Source: Kiritimatiellia bacterium
GTDB taxonomy: Bacteria > Verrucomicrobiota > Kiritimatiellia > RFP12 > UBA3636
Assembly: GCA_017476965.1 (NCBI GenBank)
Contig: JAFUXX010000272.1
Location: forward strand, 1 to 6,933
Reading direction: 5' to 3'
Length of the DNA stretch: 6,933 nucleotides
How positions within the stretch are numbered: the stretch's first letter is position 1; the number at the start of each line of letters is the position of its first letter. This document shows, piece after piece, positions 1 through 6,294 of this stretch. Below the pieces are notes generated by a model. That model did not search any database. It saw nothing but the letters and a program-made list of their open reading frames with translations, and was not told the origin of the DNA. Both the position numbers and the translations under genes were made by a program.

Positions 1-531
1 GACGCCGCCGCGGCCGGCATCGCCGCCCGCCTCCGCGCCGCGCTCGGCCCCGGAAACTACGCTCTCGCCGTGTTCCCGCCCGCGACTTACAACAGGCTGC
101 ACGACAGGATGCACAACGTGAACCGCATCCTCGCCTGGGCCCACGCGCGGTGCATCGAGGAGCTGCGGCGCAAGCGGCCAGGCATGCGCTTCGCCATATC
201 CGACCAGTTCGGCTCCGCGGACGCCGTCCGCCGCGCCATGCGCGCCGGCGGCGAGCCGCTCGAAATCCGCTCCCGCACGAAAGCGGAGTCGGATGTTGCG
301 GTCGCGGCGGCGTCGCTCCTGGCGCGCGAAGCGTTTCTCGCGGGCCTGGCGGATCTTTCGCGCCGCTTTCCTCTCCGCGGCCTCCAAACGCTCCCCAAGG
401 GCGCGACCCACGTGCGCGACGCCGCGGAAAAGCTTGTCCGCGCCTACGGCCCGCAGGTCCTTTCCGAAACCTGCAAGCTCCATTTCCGCACCACCGCCCA
501 AATCCTCGCCGCCGCCGCCCCTCGCCCCTAG
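1..531 (+). CDS. rnhC: Ribonuclease HIII, C-terminal part (5' end outside window)
   Basis: The frame is open from base 1 and ends at TAG 529-531, giving about 176 residues of the C-terminal half. RNase HIII cleaves the RNA strand of RNA-DNA hybrids in the cytoplasm. Family-like blocks seen in order are: TYNRLHDRMHNVNRILAWAH (the 'N-x-x-LAWGHA' region typical of HIII), the ISDQFG strand with a conserved acidic residue, TKAESDVAVAAASLLARE, and LPKGA followed by LVRAYGP and a terminal KLHFRTT. The LPKGA and KLHF-x-T blocks favour HIII over HII. The N-terminal TBP-like domain and the first catalytic Asp-Glu pair lie upstream of the window and cannot be checked. The first ATG in view (70) is internal, because the homologous sequence continues upstream of it in frame. 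Calling it HIII is from recalled family motifs. Confidence 0.85.
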   Translation, partial: DAAAAGIAARLRAALGPGNYALAVFPPATYNRLHDRMHNVNRILAWAHARCIEELRRKRPGMRFAISDQFGSADAVRRAMRAGGEPLEIRSRTKAESDVAVAAASLLAREAFLAGLADLSRRFPLRGLQTLPKGATHVRDAAEKLVRAYGPQVLSETCKLHFRTTAQILAAAAPRP

Positions 532-548
532 CTCCTCCCCGCTCCCCT

Positions 549-580
549 GCGAGTTTTGCAGGCGCGGTCCCGTCCGCGCC
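549..580 (+). repeat. Dispersed palindromic repeat, copy A
   Basis: This 32-bp element has a GCGAGTTTTGCA lead followed by a perfect 7-bp inverted repeat, GGCGCGG-tcccgt-CCGCGCC. A copy at 6657-6688 differs at a single base (g/a in the loop) and a third, slightly diverged copy is at 6752-6781. All three are in the same orientation and none lies inside a recognisable gene. The structure resembles REP-type intergenic palindromes. It could also act as a weak hairpin downstream of rnhC, but there is no T-tract after the stem, so I do not call it an intrinsic terminator. Confidence 0.8.
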
Positions 581-623
581 ATCCCCCTAGCGCCACTTTT
601 CCATTCCCTTTTCGCGCGGGCCG

Positions 624-632
624 TGGTATCCT
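624..632 (+). promoter_or_regulatory. Possible extended -10 just upstream of fmt
   Basis: TGGTATCCT resembles an extended -10 (TGn plus TATCCT, 4 of 6 to TATAAT). It ends 10 bases before the ATG at 643. No convincing -35 is seen at normal spacing, and no purine-rich ribosome binding site lies between it and the ATG. If real, transcription would begin at or within a few bases of the start codon, giving a leaderless or nearly leaderless fmt mRNA. This is a motif match only. Confidence 0.3.
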
Positions 633-642
633 CGACCGCGCA

Positions 643-1647
643 ATGACGATGGTTCCGAGCCGCATCAGGGTCGTGTTCATGGGATCCGATTCCCTGTCCG
701 TCCCCTACTTGGAAACGCTGGCCTCCTGCCCGATGGTGGAGGTGGCGCTCGTGGCCACGTCGCCCGATCGCGGGCGCGGGCGCGGGCTGAAAGTTTCCGC
801 CGGCCCCGTGAAAGTCCGCGCCAACGAGCTCGGCATCGAGACCATCGCCCCGATCCACGTGAACGACGATGCCGTTCTCGCCGGCCTGCGCGGCGTCGGC
901 GCCGACGTGTTCGTCGTGATGGCCTACGGCCAGTTTCTCGGGCCGGAGCTTCTGGCCATGCCGCCGCTCGGCTGCCTCAACATGCACGTGTCGCTCCTGC
1001 CGCGCTGGCGCGGCGCGGCGCCGATCCAGCGCGCGATTCTCGCGGGCGATTCCGAGACCGGCGTCTCCGCGATGCTCATGGACGCCGGCATGGACACCGG
1101 CGACGTGCTCGGCTCCGTCCGCGTCCCGATCGGCCCGCGCGACACTTCCCGCTCCGTCGCCGACGCCCTCGCCGGGCCCGGCTGCGCGCTCATGCTCCGC
1201 ACGCTCCGCGACATGGCGCTCGGCACCGCGGTGCGCACGCCCCAGGACGGTTCCCTCGCCGTGAAGGCCCCGAAAATCAAGCGCGGCGAGGCCTCGCTCG
1301 ATTTCACCCTCTCCGCCGCGGAAAACGAGCGCAAGGTCCGCGCGTTCTTCCCCAAGCCCGTCGCCGAAACTTTCCTGCCCGGCGTCGGCGGCCGCGGCCT
1401 GCGCCTCAAGGTGCTCGAAGCGGAGGTCGAAACGCTCCCGCACGGCATGGCGCTCGCCGTCGCCGGCACGTTGCTCGAGCTCGACCGCAAGCGCGGCCCG
1501 CTCGTCGCCGGCGGCAAGGGCAAGGCGCTGCGGCTCCTGCGCGTCCAGCCCGAGGGCCGCACAGCGGTTTCCGGCGCGGACTTTTCCAACGGCTGGCGTT
1601 CGCGCGTCCCGATCGGCATCCGCCTCGAAAAGGTGCCGGAGGTCTAG
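643..1647 (+). CDS. fmt: Methionyl-tRNA formyltransferase
   Basis: This enzyme transfers a formyl group from 10-formyl-tetrahydrofolate to Met-tRNA(fMet), making the initiator tRNA. The protein is 334 aa, slightly longer than the E. coli enzyme (about 314). The N-terminal Rossmann-like domain starts with RVVFMGSDSLSVPYL (9-23). The catalytic Asn, His and Asp are N113, H115 and D151, in CLNMHVSLLPRWRGAAPIQ (111-129) and LMDAGMDTGDVL (145-156). The linker KIKRGEASLDF (211-221) leads into the C-terminal tRNA-binding domain. The ATG at 643 is preferred over an in-frame ATG at 556, which would add 29 unrelated Arg/Pro-rich residues running through the upstream palindromic repeat; ATG 649 is also possible. 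No Shine-Dalgarno sequence is visible before it. The usual partner def is not in the window. The 3' end carries the ribosome binding site of the next gene, suggesting co-transcription. Confidence 0.95.
   Translation: MTMVPSRIRVVFMGSDSLSVPYLETLASCPMVEVALVATSPDRGRGRGLKVSAGPVKVRANELGIETIAPIHVNDDAVLAGLRGVGADVFVVMAYGQFLGPELLAMPPLGCLNMHVSLLPRWRGAAPIQRAILAGDSETGVSAMLMDAGMDTGDVLGSVRVPIGPRDTSRSVADALAGPGCALMLRTLRDMALGTAVRTPQDGSLAVKAPKIKRGEASLDFTLSAAENERKVRAFFPKPVAETFLPGVGGRGLRLKVLEAEVETLPHGMALAVAGTLLELDRKRGPLVAGGKGKALRLLRVQPEGRTAVSGADFSNGWRSRVPIGIRLEKVPEV
1638..1642 (+). promoter_or_regulatory. Ribosome binding site for the response regulator, inside fmt
   Basis: GGAGG lies within the last codons of fmt, 10 bases before the GTG at 1653. 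It supports that GTG as the start and suggests translational coupling, because ribosomes ending fmt at 1645-1647 sit over this site. Confidence 0.65.
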
Positions 1648-1652
1648 CGGTC

Positions 1653-3020
1653 GTGGAGCGCAGGGCGTCGGTTCTCGTCGTGGACGACGAGCGCAACACG
1701 CGCGAAGGCCTCGGCCGCGCGTTGCGCGGCCGTTACGACGTTGCGCTCGCCGAGAGCGCCGCGGCGGCGATCGCTTCGCTCGAAAGCCGCCCGGCGGACG
1801 TCATGCTCTCCGACGTGCGCATGCCCGGCGGCGACGGCGTTTCGCTCCTCAAGACCGTGCGCGAGCGCTTCCCCGGCACGATCTGCATCCTCCTCACCGC
1901 CTACGGCTCGGTGGAAACCGCCGTCGAGGCCATGAAGGCCGGCGCCCGCGACTTCCTCACCAAGCCCGTCAACCTCGACCAGCTCGACCTCGTGCTGGAG
2001 CGGGCCCTGCGCGCGCGCGATCTCGAAACCGAAAACGCCGAGCTTCGCAAGCGGCTCGACGACAAGTACGGCCTCCGCGGCATGGTGGGCTCTTCGCCTG
2101 CGATGGAGCGGCTTTTCGACGAGATCCGCCAGGTCGCCCCGACGCGCGCCACGGTCCTCGTGGAAGGCGCGAGCGGCACGGGCAAGGAGCTCGTCGCGCG
2201 GGCCCTGCACGACCTTTCGCCGCGCGCTTCCGGCCCGTTCGTGGCGGTGCATTGCGCGGCGCTTCCGCCGACTCTCCTCGAAAGCGAACTCTTCGGCCAC
2301 GAGAAGGGCGCTTTCACCGGCGCCGATTCCCGCCGCAAGGGCCGCTTCGAGCTGGCGCAGGGCGGCACGCTGTTCCTCGACGAAATCGGCGAGATCGACC
2401 AGTCCGTCCAGGTCAAGCTCCTGCGCGTGCTCGAAACGCGCAAGTTCGAGCGCGTCGGCGGCGACGAGACTCTTTCGGCGGACATCCGCGTCGTCGCCGC
2501 CACCAACCGCGACCTCAAGGCCCGCGTCGCGGAAGGCAAGTTCCGCGAAGATCTCTACTACCGCCTCGCCGTCGTCACGCTGCGCATGCCTCCGCTCTCC
2601 GAGCGCGAAGACGACATCCCCCTGCTGTGCGACCACTTCCTGCGCAAGTTCGCGGAGGAAAACGGGCGCGAGCTCAAGGGGTTCGACCCAGCCGCGATGG
2701 CCCTCATGCGCGCGTACCCGTGGCCCGGCAACGTCCGCGAGCTACGCAACGCCGTGGAGCGCATGGTCGTGCTTTCGCACGGCGACTGGCTCACCGTCGG
2801 CGACGTGCCGGAAAACGTGCGCGACGGCGCCGGCGCGGCCGCCCGCTCCGACCCCGCGCCCGACCCTTCGGAGTCGCTGGCGGACGCCGAGAAGCGCAAA
2901 ATCCTCGCCGCGCTCGAAGCGGCCGGCGGCAACCGCTCCAAGGCGGCCGACGCCCTCGGCATAAGCCGCCGCACCATCCACCGCAAACTCGCGTCCTGGG
3001 GCATGACGGACGCGCGCTAG
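1653..3020 (+). CDS. NtrC-family sigma-54-dependent response regulator
   Basis: A 455-aa activator with the standard three-part layout. The receiver domain (about 6-120) has acidic pair D11/D12, phospho-acceptor D54 (LSDVRMP), T82 and K104 (TKP). The AAA+ sigma-54 activation domain (about 145-375) has Walker A GASGTGKE (172-179), the sigma-54-contacting GAFTGA loop (219-224), Walker B LFLDE ending D243-E244, and an arginine-finger region at FREDLYYRL. The C-terminal Fis-type helix-turn-helix covers about 412-450 (GGNRSKAADALGISRRTIHRKL). All key residues are present, so it should be phosphorylation-controlled, should hydrolyse ATP and should remodel RNA polymerase-sigma-54. It starts at GTG five bases after the fmt stop. 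No sensor kinase gene is in the window, so its signal is unknown. A sigma-54-type promoter in front of the Hsp20 genes on the right is one candidate target, by inference only. I assign no symbol because AtoC/ZraR/NtrC-type proteins cannot be told apart here. Confidence 0.95.
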   Translation: MERRASVLVVDDERNTREGLGRALRGRYDVALAESAAAAIASLESRPADVMLSDVRMPGGDGVSLLKTVRERFPGTICILLTAYGSVETAVEAMKAGARDFLTKPVNLDQLDLVLERALRARDLETENAELRKRLDDKYGLRGMVGSSPAMERLFDEIRQVAPTRATVLVEGASGTGKELVARALHDLSPRASGPFVAVHCAALPPTLLESELFGHEKGAFTGADSRRKGRFELAQGGTLFLDEIGEIDQSVQVKLLRVLETRKFERVGGDETLSADIRVVAATNRDLKARVAEGKFREDLYYRLAVVTLRMPPLSEREDDIPLLCDHFLRKFAEENGRELKGFDPAAMALMRAYPWPGNVRELRNAVERMVVLSHGDWLTVGDVPENVRDGAGAAARSDPAPDPSESLADAEKRKILAALEAAGGNRSKAADALGISRRTIHRKLASWGMTDAR

Positions 3021-3068
3021 CCGCGCGCGCACGGTCCGCGCCCCCGGTGCCCGGAGGAGTCCCGTCCC

Positions 3069-4421
3069 ATGAAGAAGCACCGCCGTTCCGCCGTCGCGCT
3101 TTCCGTTTTCGCGTGCGCCGCGCTCTGCGCCGCCGCGCGCGCCGCGTCGTTTCCGCTTAAGGGCCTCGTGCTGTGGCCGGACCAGGCCGCGGCCCATCCC
3201 GAGCTGCAAGATGCCGTTTCGCTCGAATTCCTCTACTTCACCCCGAGCCGCGTCGCCGTCGCCGCCGCGCCGGACGGCGGCATCGTCTACGACTGGTCCG
3301 CGCTGGATTCGATCCTCGACGGCATGGCTTCGCGCGGGCACCAGGCCGTCCTGCGCTTCCGCTACGAGTACCCGGACGAAACCGTCCCCGAGTATCCCGG
3401 CGTGCGCGGCGCGACCGGCGTGCCGAAATTCGTGAAGGCCCTTCCCGGCTACAAGGAGACTTTCGCCCGCAACCCCGGCGGCGACGGCCCCACGTGGTAC
3501 GCCGACTGGAGCCACCCCGGCCTCAAGGCGTTCGCCCTGCGTTTCATTTCCGACTTTGCCGAGCGCTACGACAAGGACCCGCGCATCGCGTTCTTCGAGG
3601 CCGGGTTCGGCCATTGGGGCGAATACCACGTCCACGGCACCGACGTGCGGCTCGGCGTGAATTTCCCCGACAAGGATTTCCAGCGCGAGTACATGGAGAT
3701 TCTCTCGGAAAAACTGCGCGAAACCCCGTGGTGCGTCTCGATCGACGCCGCGCAGGAGAAGTACTCCGACCTTGCGCGCGACCCCTCCTTGCGCGCCCTG
3801 CCGTTCGGGCTTTTCGACGATTCGTTCATGCACGCCGGACACGACATCGGCTCCAAGGGCGACGACGACGGCTGGAACGAACGCTGCTGGCTGGAGTTCG
3901 GCGCCGACCGCTGGAAGCGCGCCCCGTGCGGCGGCGAAATCAGCTACTACGAGAAGAAGGACCAGCGCCAGTTCCTCGACCCGCGCGGCCTCCACGGCGT
4001 CACGTGGGAGCGCGCCGCCGCCAAGTACCACATTTCTTTCATGGTCGCCAACGACAGCCTCGACGGCCGCTTCGGCACTCCCGCCCGCTTCCGCGAAGCC
4101 GCCCTCGCGTGCGGCTGGCGCTTCCGCCTCGTCGGCGCCTCGGTCGAACCGGCCGCGGATGCCGGCGCCGGCGCGGTGCTGGTCGTCGAAATCGCGAACG
4201 ACGGCGTCGCGCCCGCATACCACGACGTCCGCGCCGCCGTCGGCGCCGCCCGCTCGGAAGAAACCCTGAAAGGCCTGCTCCCCGGCGAAACGCGCAAGCT
4301 TCGCGTCCCCGTTCCGCCCGCCGCCGGCGCCGGGCTTCCCGACGCCGCCGCCCTTTCTGCCGGCGTCGCGCTAGTTTCTTCGAAACTCTACCCCGGCGCC
4401 ACGTTGCCGCTGGAACGCTAG
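3069..4421 (+). CDS. Secreted DUF4832-type glycoside-hydrolase-like protein
   Basis: A 450-aa protein with a signal peptide: basic MKKHRR, a hydrophobic stretch at 8-22, and a likely cleavage after ARA at about residue 25. The body looks like a TIM-barrel glycosidase: YFTPSRVAV, then YDWSALDSILDGMASRGHQAVLRFRY (start at 74), a conserved-looking PTWYADWSHP (141-150), FISDFAERYDKDPRIAF, and GFGHWGEYH (179-187), where E185 is a candidate acid/base. E290 in CGGEISYYE could be the second carboxylate. The C-terminal part from about 350 (RLVGASVEPAADAGAGAVLVVEIANDGVAPAYHD) looks like the beta-sandwich seen in DUF4832 proteins. The family is generally uncharacterised, so the substrate and even catalysis are inferred. 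ATG 3069 has GGAGGAG nine bases upstream. The gene follows the regulator by 48 bp with no terminator seen between, so read-through is possible. Confidence 0.72.
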   Translation: MKKHRRSAVALSVFACAALCAAARAASFPLKGLVLWPDQAAAHPELQDAVSLEFLYFTPSRVAVAAAPDGGIVYDWSALDSILDGMASRGHQAVLRFRYEYPDETVPEYPGVRGATGVPKFVKALPGYKETFARNPGGDGPTWYADWSHPGLKAFALRFISDFAERYDKDPRIAFFEAGFGHWGEYHVHGTDVRLGVNFPDKDFQREYMEILSEKLRETPWCVSIDAAQEKYSDLARDPSLRALPFGLFDDSFMHAGHDIGSKGDDDGWNERCWLEFGADRWKRAPCGGEISYYEKKDQRQFLDPRGLHGVTWERAAAKYHISFMVANDSLDGRFGTPARFREAALACGWRFRLVGASVEPAADAGAGAVLVVEIANDGVAPAYHDVRAAVGAARSEETLKGLLPGETRKLRVPVPPAAGAGLPDAAALSAGVALVSSKLYPGATLPLER

Positions 4422-4436
4422 CGCCACCCCTGGGAG

Positions 4437-4491
4437 CGCGGGCTTCCAGCCCGCGATTCATCGAGCGCCGCGGCCTTCCGGCCCGCGGCGC
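4437..4491. repeat. Pair of related GC-rich palindromes between convergent genes
   Basis: Two hairpins stand side by side. The first (4437-4455) is CGCGGGCT-tcc-AGCCCGCG, a perfect 8-bp stem with a 3-base loop. The second (4465-4491) has a 9-bp stem, GCGCCGCGG with CCGCGGCGC, extended by two more pairs around a TTCC loop with one bulged C. Both contain GAGCGC, then a CTTCC centre, then GCCCGC, so they look like diverged copies of one unit. They fill the 77-bp gap between two converging genes and could stop transcription from both sides, though neither has a T-tract. A REP-like pair is the other reading. Confidence 0.6.
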
Positions 4492-4498
4492 CCCGCTT

Positions 4499-5326
4499 CT
4501 ACTTCGTGAGGTCGCCGCCGAAAAACCGCACGGACAGCTCGCGCAGCGTTCCGTCTTCGCGCAGCTCTTCGATCGCGGCGTCGAGCGCGTTGCGCAGCGA
4601 CTCCGTCGCCTCGCCCTTCGCCATGGGAATCGCGACGGGCGACGGGTCGGGATTTTCGCAGGCCACGGCGAGCGGGGTGTCCGGATGCACGCGCTTGTAG
4701 TCGAGGAACGTGATGTTGGAGTCGAGCATCGCGTCCGCGCTGCCTTCTTCCACAAGCTTCATCGTTTCTTCGACCGTGTCCGTCGGCACGGGGTACGCCC
4801 CGTTCGCGCGGGCTATCGCGATGTAGGTGCTCGTTATCGACCCGGCGACGGTCTTGCCGCGGAGCGCGGCCGGCGTGGGGAAGTCCGCCGCCCTGTCGGC
4901 GCGGACGACCACGACGGTCGTGATGTTGGCGTAGGGAACCGTGAAATCGTACGTGGCCGCGCGGTCGTCCGTCGGCTCCACCTCGTTGCACACTATGTCC
5001 CAGCTTCCGTCGGCGAGCCCGGGCAGCAGGCTGTCCCAGACGGTTTCGACGAACTCCGCCTCCACCCCGAGTTTTTCCGCGAGGATGCGGGCCAGCTCCA
5101 CGTCGAAACCGGTCAGCTTTCCGTCGTCGCCGTGGAAATTCCACGGCAGGTAGTCGCCCTCCACGGCCACGCGGAGCGTGCCGCGTTCGCGTATGAGCGC
5201 GAGGGCGTCGGGTTCCTGGATCGCGGCGCGGCGGCAACCTTCGGCGGTGAAAAGCAGCGTCGCCGCGGCTGCTGCGGCGGCGGCAATGCAAATGGCCGTG
5301 AAACTGGGGCGGCGGCGGAGTCTCAT
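4499..5326 (-). CDS. Amino-acid ABC transporter substrate-binding protein (SBP family 3)
   Basis: A 275-aa periplasmic-binding-protein-like protein. The N-terminus is basic (MRLRRR), followed by an alanine-rich hydrophobic segment (about 9-27) and then TAEGC at 27-31. C31 may be a lipidation site, but Glu at -2 is atypical, so lipoprotein versus soluble export is open. The mature part opens with IRERGTLRVAVEGDYLPWNF and the family signature GFDVELARILAEKLG (73-87). NEVEPTDDRAATYDFTVPY (114-132) follows, with R122 aligned to the Arg that holds the ligand alpha-carboxylate in polar-amino-acid binders; D198/D202 lie in the second lobe. The ligand cannot be named. The start at 5326 is chosen over upstream in-frame codons because the signal peptide begins there and AGGA lies 10 bases before it. 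No permease or ATPase gene is in the window, so it may serve a transporter encoded elsewhere or act in sensing. Confidence 0.88.
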   Translation of the reverse strand: MRLRRRPSFTAICIAAAAAAAATLLFTAEGCRRAAIQEPDALALIRERGTLRVAVEGDYLPWNFHGDDGKLTGFDVELARILAEKLGVEAEFVETVWDSLLPGLADGSWDIVCNEVEPTDDRAATYDFTVPYANITTVVVVRADRAADFPTPAALRGKTVAGSITSTYIAIARANGAYPVPTDTVEETMKLVEEGSADAMLDSNITFLDYKRVHPDTPLAVACENPDPSPVAIPMAKGEATESLRNALDAAIEELREDGTLRELSVRFFGGDLTK

Positions 5327-5360
5327 GATCGTGTCGTCCTGTTTTTTGCCGCTTGAACAG

Positions 5361-5398
5361 AAGCAAAAGCGGATGGGCGCAATTGTACGCCCATCCGC
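5361..5398 (-). terminator. Intrinsic terminator of the Hsp20 gene pair
   Basis: A perfect 11-bp stem, GCGGATGGGCG with CGCCCATCCGC (5369-5398), has an 8-base loop. Read on the - strand it is followed directly by TTTTGCTT. It lies 47 bp beyond the stop of the second Hsp20 gene, the position and polarity expected for its Rho-independent terminator. It insulates the downstream transporter gene, which starts at 5326. Confidence 0.85.
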
Positions 5399-5410
5399 CG
5401 CATCGCGCAA
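5382..5410 (-). promoter_or_regulatory. Candidate sigma-70-type promoter for the substrate-binding protein gene
   Basis: On the - strand TTGCGC (5410-5405) and TACAAT (5387-5382, 5 of 6 to consensus) are separated by exactly 17 bp. The -10 lies in the loop of the Hsp20 terminator hairpin. Predicted transcription would start near 5375 and give a leader of about 50 nt. The -35 is weak (3 of 6), so this is a tentative call. Confidence 0.4.
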
Positions 5411-5445
5411 GCCCGAAATCGGGAGGCGTGGATTTTTCCGGTTTT

Positions 5446-5811
5446 TCAGCCGATTTCGATGCGCCGCGGCTGGACCTCGGCGCGTTTCTGCATGGAAATC
5501 GACAGGATTCCGTTCTCCACGCGGCCCTTGACCGTAGTCGCGTCCACCCACTCGGGCAGCTCGAACGACGCCGCGTAGTTCGTGCGCTGGAATTCGCGCA
5601 CCGCGGGGCGGAACCCCGCGGGATTCTGGGGATTTGCGCGGGTTTTGAGGGTCATCGTACGGCCGTCCACGTGCAGGTCCACCTCGTCCTTGCCGACCCC
5701 GGGAATCTCGACCGCCATGTCGAGCCCGTCGGCGCGTTCGACCGTGCGGACGGCCGGGATCGTGAAACGCTCGCCGCCGCAGCGGCACTTGTCGCCTTCG
5801 TTCGTGTTCAT
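5446..5811 (-). CDS. Small heat-shock protein, Hsp20/alpha-crystallin family (second of pair)
   Basis: A 121-aa ATP-independent chaperone of the kind that holds unfolding proteins as oligomers in the cytoplasm. The alpha-crystallin domain spans about 19-110: VEIPGVGKDEVDLHVDGRTM in the first half and VENGILSISMQK (98-109), the family's conserved G-x-L region, in the second. The C-terminal IEI (118-120) is the I-x-I motif that links subunits. The N-terminal arm is short and unusual, with KCRCGG placing cysteines at 9 and 11, which could bind metal or respond to redox. ATG 5811 has AGGA eight bases upstream and lies 19 bp after the first Hsp20 stop, so the two form an operon ending in a strong terminator. 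Sequence divergence from its partner suggests distinct, possibly hetero-oligomeric, roles. Confidence 0.93.
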   Translation of the reverse strand: MNTNEGDKCRCGGERFTIPAVRTVERADGLDMAVEIPGVGKDEVDLHVDGRTMTLKTRANPQNPAGFRPAVREFQRTNYAASFELPEWVDATTVKGRVENGILSISMQKRAEVQPRRIEIG

Positions 5812-5830
5812 TTCAAAGTTCCTTTCTTTT

Positions 5831-6247
5831 TCAAGCGTTTTCGATGTGGATGCGGCGCGCGGTGCGGGCGTCCACCTTGGGCAGGGAGATTTTGAGGATT
5901 CCGTTCTCGAACTTCGCCGAAGCCTTGTCGGCGTCCACGCGGAACGGCAGCTCGATGCGGCGCGTCCAGGCGGGCGCGGGCTTCGGAGCGTCCTTTTCGG
6001 CGGGTTGGTCGGGCTTTTCGGTGATCGTCACCGCCTCCGGATCGAGAGTGAGGTCTATTTTCGCGGCGGTGTAGCCGGGCAGCTCGGCTTCCACGAGCGC
6101 GGCGTCGTCGTCCACGAAAACGTTCACCGGCGGGAACCGGCCTTCGGCGCGGTTGCGTGCGTTGCGTACTGCCGCGCGGAACGGCATGTCCGAACCGAGC
6201 AGTTCGTCGAACAGCGTCCATGGATTGAGATCGAAAATCGTGTTCAT
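5831..6247 (-). CDS. Small heat-shock protein, Hsp20/alpha-crystallin family (first of pair)
   Basis: A 138-aa small heat-shock chaperone. The N-terminal arm MNTIFDLNPWTLFDELL is typical of bacterial class A-like proteins. The alpha-crystallin domain covers about 39-124: VNVFVDDDAALVEAELPGY, then an acidic/lysine-proline insert (79-91, EKPDQPAEKDAPK), RRIELPFRVD, and FENGILKISLPK (113-124). IHI at 133-135 is the C-terminal I-x-I anchor. ATG 6247 is chosen because AGGA lies six bases upstream. An in-frame ATG at 6277 would add ten residues encoded by a hairpin and the ribosome binding site, with an unsuitably close AGGA of its own. It is the first gene behind the sigma-54-like promoter at 6491-6477 and is followed closely by a second Hsp20 gene. 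Confidence 0.93.
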   Translation of the reverse strand: MNTIFDLNPWTLFDELLGSDMPFRAAVRNARNRAEGRFPPVNVFVDDDAALVEAELPGYTAAKIDLTLDPEAVTITEKPDQPAEKDAPKPAPAWTRRIELPFRVDADKASAKFENGILKISLPKVDARTARRIHIENA

Positions 6248-6261
6248 TGTTCTTCCTTTCC

Positions 6262-6275
6262 GCCCCTTCCGGGGC
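6262..6275 (-). promoter_or_regulatory. Small GNRA-loop hairpin next to the first Hsp20 ribosome binding site
   Basis: In the sense RNA the sequence GCCCC-GGAA-GGGGC forms a perfect 5-bp stem closed by a GGAA (GNRA-type) tetraloop. It ends 4 bases before the AGGA of the Hsp20 ribosome binding site. It does not itself sequester that AGGA. It could affect ribosome access or mRNA stability; no function is shown. Confidence 0.4.
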
Positions 6276-6294
6276 ATTTTCCTTTCAAGTTTTT

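Noticed and set aside
556..642. N-terminal extension of fmt from ATG 556
   Set aside because: It would start inside the dispersed palindrome and add 29 residues with no similarity to the formyltransferase N-terminus, which begins at about 643.
532..642. A small gene or RNA between rnhC and fmt
   Set aside because: Only the palindromic repeat and a weak -10 motif are visible; no start with a ribosome binding site.
1644..2636. A 330-codon - strand open frame
   Set aside because: Complementary to the intact NtrC-type regulator; its composition mirrors the coding strand and it has no recognisable domain.
2742..4223. A 493-codon - strand open frame
   Set aside because: Antisense to the regulator and the secreted protein, with Ala/Gly/Arg/Val-biased composition typical of a codon-position shadow in GC-rich DNA.
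3173..5356. A 727-codon open frame on the + strand spanning two genes
   Set aside because: Very Arg/Pro-rich with no family motifs; it overlaps the DUF4832-like and substrate-binding protein genes, which have signal peptides, ribosome binding sites and clear motifs. High GC makes long empty frames common.
6248..6277. Upstream start (6277) for the first Hsp20
   Set aside because: It adds MPRKGRKGRT encoded by a hairpin and the ribosome binding site itself. ATG 6247 has good spacing and matches the MNT- start of the second Hsp20.
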